Below are positions 42,798 through 52,407 of a stretch of 64,000 nt of DNA, piece after piece. This stretch comes from Meconema thalassinum (Eukaryota > Arthropoda > Insecta > Orthoptera > Tettigoniidae). The DNA lies in the NCBI GenBank assembly GCA_946902985.2, contig OX336397.1, forward strand, positions 150,343,890 through 150,407,889. Reading direction: 5' to 3'. Every line of letters starts with the position of its first letter. The stretch's first letter is position 1. The translations under genes were made by a program, and so were the position numbers. The notes under the pieces were generated by a model. It was not told where the DNA came from. It was given only the letters and a program-made list of their open reading frames with translations, and searched no databases.

Positions 42798-45108
42798 AGG
42801 TATTAAGAAGCGCCAATCTGGACTCAGACCACTACCTCTCAAAGATCAAACTGCGACTCCAACCTAGAAACAATAGATTACACAGAACCTCCAAGATGGT
42901 CAGATTTGATATAGAGCGACTTAAGAACAATCAAGAAGTCAGTCGAAGACTGAACAGTGCAGATCTTAACAACTGGGACCAACTGAAAGAAGCTCTTGTC
43001 AAGACGGCTAGTGAACTTGCTCCCCTCACTAGAAGAAAGAAACATCCGTGGTGGACTGAAGACTGTGACAACACAATAGCTCAAAGACAGACAGCCTGGA
43101 TGAAATGGAACTCTAAAAAGACTAAGGAAAATTGGGAGAACTACTTGGAACGAAGGAAGCTTACAACCAAGATAATCCGAGGAACCAAACGGGCCTTCAC
43201 ACGCAACCAACTAACCCAAATCGAAGAGAACTTCGCTAAAAATAACACCAGAGACTTTTACAAAACATTCAAGCAGTCACTCGGAAAATACACTCCACCA
43301 AGTCTCCACTTCAAAGACTCACAGGGCAAACTGACTTTTAACGACAAGGACAACTGTCGCCTCTTAGCTCAGTACTTTAAGAACTTGCTCAACTGTGTTC
43401 CACCCAGCGAAGACTTTGACTACATACAAACAACACCAAACCCGGACTCGCTGCCTCCTTCACTGGAAGAAGTTCGTGAAATCATTCAACTTCTTAAGAA
43501 CAACAAGGCAGCTGGAGAGGACTCCATTGTTGGTGAACTCTGGAAATGTGCTGGAAGCAATGCTGTGTGCAAACTCACCGAGATCATACAGAACATCTGG
43601 GAAACAGAGAAAGTACCACCTGACTGGACCTCAGCTCTGATCCATCCCCTCCACAAGAAAGGAGATTTTACTGACCTAAACAACTACCGTGGGATTTCTC
43701 TCGTCCCGGTAACATACAAGATTTTCTCCAAGGCATTACTAACACGGGCAGAAAGTCAACTGGACAGTCAACTCGGAGAATATCAGGGAGGCTTCAGGAA
43801 GGGCCGATCCTGTGCTGAACAGATCCTCAACCTGAAAACTGTACTTGCATACTCCAAATTGAGAAACCGCAAGGTGGTTGTCACCTTTGTTGATTTTAGG
43901 AAGGCCTACGACTCTGTTGATAGGGAAACACTTAATAGAATTCTCCAAGGACTAGGGTTAGACAACAAAACCCGCAAACTCATTCTAGAAACCTTGACCA
44001 ATACCCATTCCAAGGTTAAATTTAGAGGCGAGGTCTCAGCAAGCTTCGAGATAAAAACAGGGGTGAGACAAGGGGATGGACTTTCTCCACTTCTTTTCAA
44101 CTGTGTCCTTGAAAAGGTTGTGAGAGAATGGCGCAAGGAACTGACCAATATGGGTGTCCAGAGTGGGATATACCTGGGGCGTAGGAAGGAAGGACTGGTT
44201 GTAGATTGCCTGGCCTTTGCTGACGACATGGCACTTATTGCCGATTCTCTGGATACAGCAACAATGCAGGTCAATTGCCTCAGAAGACAGGCAGCCAAAG
44301 TGGGTCTTCAAGTGTCGCTGGAAAAAACAGAATTCTTCACCAACATCAAAGAAGCTAACAGAGAGATGCTACTAGAACAGGGAAAAATCAAGAGGATTGA
44401 GAAATTTAAGTATCTCGGCGAATGGATTGAACCCAACTTATCAGAAAGAGCATCATTATCCATGAGAGTCAACAAGCTGGAACTGGCTTATCGACTGACA
44501 AAGAACATCTACAACAAGAAATGCCTGTCACGCAACCTGAAACTGAAGCACTACACCTCAGTCATACGACCAGAAGCCCTGTATGCCATGGAGTGTCTCT
44601 CATTGAACCGAAGTGGTCTGATGGAGAAAATGGAAGTCAGAGAGAGGAGAATTCTCAGGAAGATCCTAGGTCCGGTAAAGGAAGATGAGGAATACCGTAG
44701 GCGGCACAATTCCGAGCTCTACGAACATATAGAAAGGCTCTCTGACTGTGCTAGGAAAAGGAGAGTAGCATTCTATGGTCATGTGGCAAGATTGCCTCCC
44801 AAAAGACTGACCAATAGGCTGTTCACTTTCTGGCAGAACAAGAAGGTTCGTACCACTTGGCTGACAGAAACTGAGAAAGACATTAATGAACTGGGAATAT
44901 CAGATCTTCAAGACAGGCAATCTGTGAGACATGCCCTGAAGGAAGTCCATGGATTTCAGGAAAAACCCCGGAAGAAAGGTACCCCTTGGACAGATGAAAG
45001 GAAGGAGTTACACCGCCAGAAAATGCGACAACACTGGGCAAAGATCAAAGCTCAACAGTTGAACAAGCGTGGTCCAAAGTAGGCCCATTCGAAACAAGAA
45101 GAAGAAGA
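42798..45108 (+). mobile_element. RTE-like LINE, 5'-truncated, with 7-bp TSD and GAA tail
   Basis: AGTGGGA occurs at 42791-42797 and again at 45109-45115, directly after a GAAGAAGAAGAA tail. A short microsatellite 3' tail is usual for RTE-type LINEs. The 5' end falls near the end of the endonuclease domain, so about the first third is missing. Confidence 0.85.
42800..45082 (+). CDS. RTE-like LINE reverse transcriptase, open frame (~760 codons)
   Basis: The frame begins with LRSANLDSDHYLSKIKLRL, the last endonuclease motif (SDH). It continues with a spacer containing RKKHPWWTEDCD and then RT: KNNKAAGEDSIVGELWKCAG, PLHKKGDFTDLNNYRGISLV, VTFVDFRKAYDSVDRETLN, KTGVRQGDGLSPLLFN and LAFADDMALIA with intact FADD. 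The C-terminus has ARKRRVAFYGHVARLP and HRQKMRQHWAKIKAQQ before TAG. The open frame actually extends upstream to ATG 42737, but those ~20 codons are hAT sequence read out of frame. No internal stop or frameshift is visible, so RT could be intact although the copy lacks most of its endonuclease. A related, rearranged element lies at 49941-51345 on the minus strand. Confidence 0.9.
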   Translation, partial: VLRSANLDSDHYLSKIKLRLQPRNNRLHRTSKMVRFDIERLKNNQEVSRRLNSADLNNWDQLKEALVKTASELAPLTRRKKHPWWTEDCDNTIAQRQTAWMKWNSKKTKENWENYLERRKLTTKIIRGTKRAFTRNQLTQIEENFAKNNTRDFYKTFKQSLGKYTPPSLHFKDSQGKLTFNDKDNCRLLAQYFKNLLNCVPPSEDFDYIQTTPNPDSLPPSLEEVREIIQLLKNNKAAGEDSIVGELWKCAGSNAVCKLTEIIQNIWETEKVPPDWTSALIHPLHKKGDFTDLNNYRGISLVPVTYKIFSKALLTRAESQLDSQLGEYQGGFRKGRSCAEQILNLKTVLAYSKLRNRKVVVTFVDFRKAYDSVDRETLNRILQGLGLDNKTRKLILETLTNTHSKVKFRGEVSASFEIKTGVRQGDGLSPLLFNCVLEKVVREWRKELTNMGVQSGIYLGRRKEGLVVDCLAFADDMALIADSLDTATMQVNCLRRQAAKVGLQVSLEKTEFFTNIKEANREMLLEQGKIKRIEKFKYLGEWIEPNLSERASLSMRVNKLELAYRLTKNIYNKKCLSRNLKLKHYTSVIRPEALYAMECLSLNRSGLMEKMEVRERRILRKILGPVKEDEEYRRRHNSELYEHIERLSDCARKRRVAFYGHVARLPPKRLTNRLFTFWQNKKVRTTWLTETEKDINELGISDLQDRQSVRHALKEVHGFQEKPRKKGTPWTDERKELHRQKMRQHWAKIKAQQLNKRGPK

Positions 45109-45115
45109 AGTGGGA

Positions 45116-45946
45116 GTTTTAAATCAAAAAAGTAACATTAAATGTTTTTGCATGTAAATTGGCAACTCTAACTAACACTAGGGGCGCTGCGGTCGGTCAG
45201 GATAAGTAGGGTAAAATACTCAATAACACGCGTTTGATATGGAACACTTTTTTATTTTTCGGTTATAGTCAGTAAATGTGGTCCCTAAAATAATGACAGT
45301 GATATTTTTTATTGTAGATATGTATAACTGTGCGATACGCGTGCTCTAATTTGTGTGTTCCACTGGATTTTATGTGTCAATTGCATATTATCAAGCATCG
45401 GTTGTCTGCTGGTATTTGGTTTTGAGCAGTTCGAGTCATGGCGCTGTTACGTTTAAAAGCTATATTGGAGTTTGCTCACTGTACCATAGACTCTAGAAAT
45501 TATTTGCTGCTTGGTAGGGCGAAGGGGTGAGTTTAACTTGTATTTAAACTCGGGGGAGACAGGAATGCTTGATTTGGATGGTTGGCAGGTGGGGTTGGTG
45601 TTGAATATCGGACTGGTAGCAGGTTCTCGCAGAGTAGATATTTACCCTGCGAAGTCAAATTAGGCCTATATGATTCGTAATGGAATGGCTCGGATATCAC
45701 AGAGCGAGGTGATGGTGGTTGGTAGGGTTATTGGAAATGAACTAGGGAGCAGGGAAGGATACCTGACTGATGAAGCTTGGCTGTCCTTGGCAGTCTTGGT
45801 ATGGCTTGGCTCGGCGAGACTGTGCTTGGCTGTCTAGGTGCGGCTTGGCTTGGCGTAACAGTGAACAACCCGCTCCTGTTGTCAGTGAGTGTAGTGGTGA
45901 GTGGTCCAACCCGCTCCCGTTGCCCGTATTTATTTGGTATCGTCAC
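45116..45946. other. spacer; possible first intron of the THAP-type gene
   Basis: No complete exon is recognised. 45770-45900 carries a degenerate G/C-rich run of repeated GGCTTGGCT and GCTTGGC words in two frames, a local tandem duplication. CACTAGGGGCGCTGCGGTCG near 45177 recurs in close form near 49708. Confidence 0.35.
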
Positions 45947-46060
45947 CTTTCGGATATTGCTATTTGCATCTTTTGGAAAGTGATGCAAACTTATATCCGC
46001 AGCCCTCTTATACATCGATTTACAGCCGTAAACTGAGCAATATACTTTGCTTTTACTCAT
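45947..46060 (-). CDS. THAP-domain N-terminal exon (38 codons)
   Basis: On the minus strand ATG at 46060-46058 opens a peptide that starts MSKSKVYCSVYGCKSMYKRA and contains ISLHHFPKD, the first half of a THAP zinc finger (C-x4-C pair and the H-x-FP motif). The coding stretch ends exactly at CGAAAG|GTGACG, a possible splice donor, giving 38 whole codons. After it the frame becomes Pro/Thr-rich and unlike THAP, as expected for intron. The second half (Cys-x2-His) was not found downstream within the following 0.8 kb. THAP domains bind DNA in cellular regulators and in P-type transposases. I cannot tell whether this is a live host exon or a fragment. Confidence 0.6.
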
Positions 46061-46074
46061 TTTGCACTCTATCA

Positions 46075-46174
46075 ATGAGTAAAACTTATTACTTATGTAT
46101 AAAGACACGAAGAATTTACCACGATCTGTTTACCAATACAAGAAACCATATACAAACAGTCACCACGTGACAAA
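46075..46174. repeat. 100-bp direct repeat, copy 1
   Basis: ATGAGTAAAACTTATTACTT to CACCACGTGACAAA is identical, by eye, to 46436-46535. The copies are 261 bp apart. This one lies just upstream of the THAP-type exon ATG and ends with AGTAAAACTT words also seen in that exon's 5' side. Confidence 0.88.
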
Positions 46175-46435
46175 TGTACCCTACTTGGTAAGTTTCTCAT
46201 TTTTACCGCTAGATGTCATATCAGATAGCTGGATACTATCAAGTGAGCAAGATGATTGTATTAATAAAAAGTATCATAAAATGGTCTTAGTTGTGTTTGA
46301 CATTAACCAAACATAAAACATCAAAACAAATTGGTTGAAAAGTGATGCCAGAAAGCCTTAAAACTCATCATTTTGCCCCAAATTATAAAAAAGTTTCCCG
46401 GTGAGAACCCCGGACCCCCTATTATTTGGGCCTAT

Positions 46436-46535
46436 ATGAGTAAAACTTATTACTTATGTATAAAGACACGAAGAATTTACCACGATCTGTTTACCAATAC
46501 AAGAAACCATATACAAACAGTCACCACGTGACAAA
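46436..46535. repeat. 100-bp direct repeat, copy 2
   Basis: Identical to 46075-46174. It is immediately followed by a fragment of SINE family E (46538), so later insertions have accumulated around this copy. The near-zero divergence suggests a recent duplication. Confidence 0.88.
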
Positions 46536-46537
46536 CA

Positions 46538-46640
46538 GTAATTTGACACCCAGAGGTAGCTTGCATGTCGAATTTCGTTGTTCCTTGAATCACACCCGGT
46601 TGGGCACCCCCCGAAATAAAATTCTATATACGCCCCTGGC
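46538..46640 (-). mobile_element. SINE family E fragment next to a hAT-like terminus
   Basis: 46538-46593 is identical to 46796-46851 inside the full SINE E copy (GTAATTTGACACCCAGAGGT to CCTTGAATCAC). It then changes to ACCCGGTTGGGCACCCCCCG and ends CTATATACGCCCCTG at 46640, which is the reverse of the CAGGGGCGTATAT hAT-like end seen at 41306 and 42273. Confidence 0.6.
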
Positions 46641-46646
46641 CCCCTT

Positions 46647-47272
46647 GGTTGGTTGGTTCCGTAGTTTAGGGGCTGCGACAACGCGGTCATGTAGCCCCGT
46701 GTACTTTGGGTGTGTGTAGAATCTGTCTGATAACCGGTATAAATTGTCATAATAATAATAATATCGTATGGCCTCGGGTGCGGGGTGCAAGCTTTGTAAT
46801 TTGACACCCAGAGGTAGCTTGCATGTCGAATTTCGTTGTTCCTTGAATCACGATGAAAGTCAAGGAGGTTAGATATCTAAACTCCTTGAAAACTATAGCA
46901 CTTTCTAGTAGAGAAATGAGGAACTTTGTGTTGGCGGAAATTCCCGAAATTAATTTTGTAATTAAGAACACGGCCTACTGAATTCAAATGGGGTCTTTGA
47001 CATGGCAACATAGTATGACATGCGTGTCGTATTTTTGCCGCCTTTCGAAAAATCACTTACCACGGCCAGGAGCGAACCTTTAATCTTGGGGTTAGCAGAC
47101 CGACACGCTATCCACTCACACACCGTGGCAAGCTATAAATTGTCATGACTGTATTACTGTGTGTTATCTTTTTTAAATTCAAGTAAGGACTGCAGACGAT
47201 AATTTCAAGTAGTTGCTACTTTCTCTACCAAATGCTACCGTCCACGACACCTAGCTTTGAACTTGGCTACTA
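46647..47272 (-). mobile_element. SINE family F, 3' half, split by SINE E
   Basis: The 3' domain (GCAGCCCCTAAACTACGGAA, reversed, at 46647) continues to GGTATAAATTGTCAT at 46750, then resumes at 47134 and runs to the CTTGGCTACTAG block near 47272. The interruption is the SINE E insertion with a 13-bp target duplication. Confidence 0.8.
46751..47133 (-). mobile_element. tRNA-derived SINE, family E, with 13-bp TSD
   Basis: The perfect repeat TATAAATTGTCAT flanks it (46738-46750 and 47134-47146). On the minus strand the head near 47133 has GCCACGGTGTGTGAGTGGAT, AGCGTGTCGGTCTGCTAACC and B-box-like GGTTCGCTCCTGGCCGTGG. The body includes AGGCCGTGTTCTTAATTAC and the tail is ATATTATTATTATT. The full unit is 383 bp and sits inside a family F SINE, so E moved after F. 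Confidence 0.9.
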
Positions 47273-47273
47273 G

Positions 47274-47590
47274 CGGCTTCGCTGGCGTAGTTGGTAGCAT
47301 GCTGAACTGCTGTGCTCAAGATAGCGGGTTCAAACACGGTCGAAGTCGTCAGATTTTTAAAGAGTGTTAAAATTCTTCAGTGTGCCTTCCTTCGGAGGGG
47401 AAGTAAAGCTGGCGGTCCCATGTCATAGATTTATGGCACGTAAAAGATCTTTCCACAGACTAAACTTGTGCGAAGCTAAATTTCTAGGTTAGATTTCGTT
47501 GGAACGCTCTATCAAAGTTCCAACGTTCACCACTAGGTACCAGTGACATCTGGTAGCGAAAGTTGGAACTACTTGAAATTGAACGGAACT
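47274..47590 (+). mobile_element. tRNA-derived SINE, family F, 5' two thirds
   Basis: The head is complete: GCTTCGCTGGCGTAGTTGG, CATGCTGAACTGCTGTGC and B-box-like GGGTTCAAACACGG. It is followed by CCTTCCTTCGGAGGGGAAGT, ATGGCACGTAAAAGATC and the body to ACTACTTGAAATTGA. The shared 3' domain is missing. It lies head to head with the minus-strand family F copy on its left. Confidence 0.82.
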
Positions 47591-48310
47591 TGTAGCTTGA
47601 AGTAGCTACAACTTACTATCTCTGGCGAGCCGAACATGTCCTCGGACACTCCCGGCACTGAAAGCCATACGATAAATACATAAATCTGTAAATAAAATTT
47701 ATTCTTAAATCGATCAACACGATTGCTGTTCAATACTATAGATTGATCGTTTGTTTTCAATCAATCGTTATCAATTTACGATATCAGTGCAAGAATGAAA
47801 CTCCAGTAATGATCGATATTTAATATCGATATTTGATATCGGTTATTACCATAAGTTTGCTTTGGCTTGCTATTATTGGCTAAAAATCCAATATTCGCTG
47901 CTATTGGCGTAGAGTTCCAACATGGCGTCACTCGGTTTAATTTGATCTTCATCCGTCTCATGTCTTTTTCGCCTCAGCTGTTAAGAACTGTATATTATAT
48001 TATTTGAATATCAGAACCTACCTGTACTTCAATGTGATGTAACAATGCAAGTAATACGGTTTTGTTTGTTCATTAGGGCCCTGTCCTGACATACTGTGGT
48101 TTTATTAGAATTTTTTGAGGGAAAGCAAAAACAATGGCCTGTTTTGTTTTGTTTCACAGGCAATGAGATACCGTTCTTAAACAATGCTCAACTGCAGTGC
48201 ATCTTCGAGTGGATCACGGCTATTCAACAGTGAGATCGGATACGTGCTGTATAATGGTACTCACTCTGATTGAAGGTAAGGTATTTTACGTTTTTTTTTA
48301 GGTTATGTAA
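47591..48310. other. AT-rich spacer with palindromic words
   Basis: 47810-47845 contains overlapping palindromes (CGATATTTAATATCG, GATATCGG). No coding region or named repeat recognised. Confidence 0.35.
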
Positions 48311-48530
48311 GAGCCCTGGTGACTCGGTATGCAAGGTGTTAGATTCACAACTGGAAGGACTGGATTTGATTCCTGCTAGTGGGAGAGATTTTTAAACTGC
48401 CCTCCGCTATCAGGTGAACCCTGGTCAACTCACTCAGCCAGCTGTAAAATTAAAAAAATGAGTAGCCAATCTGAGGGATTTCCTCTGGTTGAGGCGCCGT
48501 GATTAATTATTTACGAGAGAGTTTCACGAC
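48311..48530 (+). mobile_element. possible tRNA-related SINE, family H
   Basis: GAGCCCTGGTGACTCGGTAT and GGACTGGATTTGATTCCTGC are A- and B-box-like at tRNA spacing, followed by a CAGGTGAACCCTGGTCAACT body and a GTTGAGGCGCCGTGATTAAT end. Only one copy is present, so the family and the boundaries are uncertain. Confidence 0.5.
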
Positions 48531-48769
48531 ATGAAATAAAAGGCAAAACTATTGGCCTGGATAAAGATGGTTGATGCGTGACAAAAACCAGGGGTGTTAT
48601 CTATTAGCTAACGCTAATAACCATTGGCCTGGACGAAAATATTGGTCTAGGCAAAACCATTGTGAAACCCTCTTGTGAAGTTTTACCGCGCCGTGTACCC
48701 TTTAGTAGGGATGGACGCGACTGAAGCCTGGAAGCCTGGAATCGAGGGCGGCAACTCCGAACACCGGGC

Positions 48770-48887
48770 TCGGTTCGCATGAAGCCTCGCGACTCCAAGG
48801 TAACCTAATGCGTATTGCGGGACAGCAGGGTCGCTTTGCATGAAGCCTCGTGACTCCAAGCTAACGTGCATCACAGTGCGGAGCCGC
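48770..48887. repeat. two-unit tandem duplication, ~60 bp
   Basis: TTCGCATGAAGCCTCGCGAC TCCAAGGTAAC (from 48774) and TTTGCATGAAGCCTCGTGAC TCCAAGCTAAC (from about 48834) are followed by similar ~25-bp sequences. The two units differ at roughly a fifth of positions. Confidence 0.6.
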
Positions 48888-49149
48888 AAGCATGTCAAAG
48901 CTCGGACAACACAATGTAAGATCACGCACGGCCACGGTCGACTTCCTTCCCTCATCCTTTCTCCGTCCCTTCCTTAACAACAAGACCAAATCTTGTGGTC
49001 GTCTGGGCGATCGGCTTGTCACCATCCCCAGTTGTAGCCGACAATATGACTTCAGCTCCCAGGCACCGTCCTTGCGATGGTAGAGGTCAGATCCTCCGCA
49101 CAGTCCAGGGGTGAAGCCGACCTGGGATGGTAAGCGATAAGAAAAAGCA

Positions 49150-49372
49150 TGTGCCGGAATTATTTCTGCAATGCACTCTCCCTTTGAATATAGGCCTAAT
49201 TCCTTTTGGATGTTGGTTTTGGGTGCATGCCACTGCTGCAGAACTGAAGTTTGAGACTGCCGTCTCTCACTGTTAATATAAGCACATAATGCAGCTATGT
49301 GTTTACGTCTTCCAGATAGGTCAGCTTTGCAAGTGCAGACAGCTTCCACTAGGTTTCTGTAGCAGTCAATCT
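49150..49372 (-). pseudogene. SWIM-type zinc-finger exon (YqaJ-associated family?)
   Basis: On the minus strand a good acceptor, TTATTTATTTTTTAG, is followed by an exon encoding IDCYRNLVEAVCTCKADLSG, then RRKHIAALCAYINSERRQSQ and YSKGECIAEI. The CTCK...KHIAALC pattern is that of SWIM zinc fingers (C-x-C...C-x-H) in arthropod proteins that often also carry a YqaJ-type nuclease domain. The third ligand, usually Cys in the KCKH-type motif, is Arg here, so metal binding is probably lost. The frame stays open beyond the conserved part into GC-rich sequence to 48861, which does not look like the family. No neighbouring exons were found. It may be a decayed copy of a gene or of a mobile element encoding such proteins. 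Confidence 0.55.
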
Positions 49373-49940
49373 AAAAAATAAATAAGGTAGCTATCCTACA
49401 GGAAAAATAAACTGAACATTAATAAAGATAATGTTAAGACTGAGATTATTACAAATCTATAAAATATTAAAAGTATCTACAGTAAGAGAATTCTCTATTC
49501 TTACCTTGATGTTAGTATTTTAAGCTCTCTTCTTTTTCTCAAAGTAGAATTCCTAAAATACTGAGAACTCCAAACAATTTTCTTAAAGCCCACATGAATA
49601 ACAGTATTTGACATTGTTGATCAATTCCAACTACACGTATTCACAACACACGACAGCTGATATGTTATTCTTGTGTTTCTCCTACCAGTGAATAATCGTC
49701 TCTTCCGCTAGGGGCGCTGCGGTCGAAAATTAACTGTTACGCACGGTCCCTGTTATCAATAAAGGGTAACTTAATAAAGGTTGCAATATTATTGCCTACT
49801 CTATGTTATTTGTTTTTATGTAATCGCAGTTCATATTGGTGATTTTTAAAAGTATTTTTTCCGAATCTCTCATTCTTCTTTCTCCATTAAGGACTTCTGA
49901 GGACCACGAACCATTTTCAATGTTTAGTCCTTTGTTGTTA

Positions 49941-51345
49941 TTTTTTCTTCCCCCAGTGCTCCTTCATCTTTTCGCTGTGTGTCTTCTTTCTCTCTTCTGA
50001 CCATTTTGAGCCTGTTTTCTTATATTGCCTTCCTTCGAGTCCTTCCATTCCCAATACCTTTTTTTTTGAAAATTTCTCTCTCCAGTGCATCTTCTTCTCT
50101 TACATTGTTTCTTTCTAAATCTTTCTTTACTTCTTGAAACCAGGCTGTTGTCGATTTCTTTTTCCAAAGATATTTAAAAATCTGTTTGGTTAACCTGCTA
50201 TTATTCATTCTATATAAATGTCCGAAAAATTACAATCGCCTCTTCTTTATTATCTCCGTTATGTTTTGAATGTTCCGATATATTTCTTCGTTACTTCTTA
50301 ATTTCCAAAACTCTGTAGTTCTTAATGGACCGAGAATTTTGCATAGGATATAATTTTTCTTTCTGATACTTCTAATTTATCCAATTTATAATTTAGTATT
50401 AGACCTTCACTGGCATATAAGCATTCTGGTTTAATTACTGTTCTATAGTGCTGTATTTTCAATTTCTTAGATAAACATTTTTTTGTTATAGATATTCCTG
50501 GTTATACCATATGCTCTTTAATCTTGTGCACTCCTTCTTCTACAGCAGATTTTTCTAAGCCATTCTTCTGAATTATTTCCCCCAAATATTTGAACTTATC
50601 TACCCTCTTAATTTGACCAATTTTTAAAGGTATGTTATTGTTTTTTTCTCGTTTCACATTCCTTTCCATAGTTTTTAACGGTGTTTTTCGAGCATATTCT
50701 GCATATTTAACCGCATATAATGGGGGTTCGAGCTTATCTATCGAGCATATAATGGGTTTATAATGGGTTTTCGAACATATAATGGGTTTTTCGAGCATAT
50801 CTATCGAGCATAAAACACAGGGTTTTCGAGCATATCTGGAGATTTTATCGAACATATCGATCCGAGCCCTACTTATAACACTAGGAAGAAAAACCAAAGT
50901 AAATTGTCAGGCATTTGCTGAAGATTCTTTCTGAAAACGTAGCTCATGCAACAGTACAAATCGATCTATTAGAAGAGGTAGCCAATAAAACAGGTTTAAA
51001 GATTTCTGTAGAAAAAGCAATATTTATTACAAATATTAAAAATGCTCCAGAAACCCTAATAACAAAATATGCTCTTTCAATTTCATATTCTAAATTCGTA
51101 CTATTTTTTTCAGGATACAATTATTGAATAGGAGTGGAGATAAACCATCACCTTGCCTTACCCATGCATTTATTTTGAATGGTTTTCCCGAAATGTTACC
51201 TTTGAAATAGTGTCTGTGAGGGTTTCACGGATTAGGTTTGCCAGTTTAGATTTAACTCCAATTTCTCTGATTACTTTATCTAGAGTTTCCCTGTCGACAG
51301 AATCAAAAGCCTTTTTAAAATCTATGAATGTCACTATTATGGCTC
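49941..51345 (-). pseudogene. RTE-like LINE remnant with an inverted internal segment
   Basis: Minus-strand pieces in order are: VTFIDFKKAFDSVDRETLDK and WVRQGDGLSPLLFNN (51345-51120); after a gap, KIGQIKRVDKFKYLGEIIQK (50640-50505); and the C-terminus RLTKQIFKYLWKKKSTTAWF to MKEHWGKKK, which needs a frame change, with a stop near 49941. The piece that should lie between, with AFAED and AHATVQIDLLEEVANKTGLK, is on the plus strand at about 50898-51070. Several stops are present. It is related to the LINE at 42798-45108 but is a separate, older copy. Confidence 0.72.
50690..50880. repeat. short imperfect tandem repeat (TCGAGCATAT words)
   Basis: The words TTTTCGAGCATATC, ATCGAGCATA and CATATAATGGGTTT recur seven or more times within 190 bp inside the LINE remnant. 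It ends in ATATCGATCCGAGCCCTA, which resembles AATCCGAGCTCTAG near 51989. It may be a small AT-rich element or repeat expansion. Confidence 0.6.
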
Positions 51346-51465
51346 ATTATTATTATTATTATTATTATTTACAATATATGTACCAAATTGTTGTAATATT
51401 ACATTTTAGGCAGGATGTTTTAATCATAATATACACAATATCAGTAACAATTACACCAACAACAT

Positions 51466-51516
51466 TAATAACCCCTGGCAGTACAGCCCATGAAGGGCCT
51501 AGGCGTACCAAGCGAC
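51466..51516 (-). mobile_element. SINE family B 3' end fragment
   Basis: AATAACCCCTGGCAGTACAG to GGGCCTAGGCGTACCAAGCG is the reverse complement of the family B 3' end. Only this last 50 bp is present. Confidence 0.78.
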
Positions 51517-52407
51517 CTTTAAATACGAGCTTTATTTTCTAATTGTGTGTATGATACACTGCAATATACTCGCATTGAAGTTTTACAAGTATATATAAGA
51601 GAAGTGCTCTTATAAAAGATACAGTTTAAAAGTTAATTTACAAAATGTTCAGAATTAGGCGAGTCAATGAAGATCTGCATTGGTCTGTACAACAAGAAAT
51701 TTTCTACTATTATTCGCACCAGATAGGCTTTTCAATAATTATTTCTGTTTTCGAACCTTAAGGATTGTCAGGGCCCGAATTCGGGGGAGAATTCGAAGAA
51801 AAACAAACTATTTAGACGAAAATCAAAAGAATATGCATTTATATGCTTCTATACTGAAAACCGCGGTTTATGCATTTATATGCTCGATAAATTTCAATTC
51901 TGTTGGTCCCAGAGAGGTGAAAATACCACCGAAAGGCATCTTTCCATGTGTACTATTCAGGAAAAAAAAATGCAAATATGCTCGAATCCGAGCTCTAGTC
52001 ATAAGTGCATCAGTGGAGTCGACACTGGAGTTGAGTGTATCGGTTCCAGGGGCAGCACTCGCGACTCTTTTGCGACTCCGTTCGCAACCCATCACTACCC
52101 TTTAGGGTTGTGTTTATTCGTATCGTACAACAGGTCGAAGCAGATGAGAAGCATTACCTTCCTCAAACCCCGTTGGCCAGTAAGCTGGGTGTGGGGAGCT
52201 ATTTTAAGGGGAAGAAAATTGCTGTCATCTGGCCCTATCAGCAGGAGGAGAATGTAAATCTTGTCTGTAAATATCTGCTACTGTTTGTCATTGTTATGTG
52301 ATTAAATTGTAAATTTAAATTGTATCTGGTAAATTTTTAATTATGTGGCTTCATCAACTATGTGCATATTGGAGGCTAAAACTATTTTACAGCTCATTTG
52401 GGAAGAG
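51517..52407. other. spacer with a possible small hAT-like element
   Basis: CAGGGCCCGAATTCG at 51769 and the reverse of CGAATCCGAGCTCTAG near 52000 are weakly inverted, so a ~230-bp TIR element is possible, but no TSD was seen. A frame at 52035-52301 (YLPQTPLASKLGVGSYFKGK, IAVIWPYQQEENVNL) has protein-like composition, but I cannot name a family. Confidence 0.35.

Noticed and set aside
48861..49149. Downstream extension of the SWIM-type frame
   Set aside because: GC-rich sequence without family similarity; probably read-through into non-coding DNA.
48705..52100. hAT-like ends TAGGGATGG and CCATCACTA as one 3.4-kb element
   Set aside because: Similarity is limited to about 8 bases, there is no TSD, and unrelated repeats lie between.
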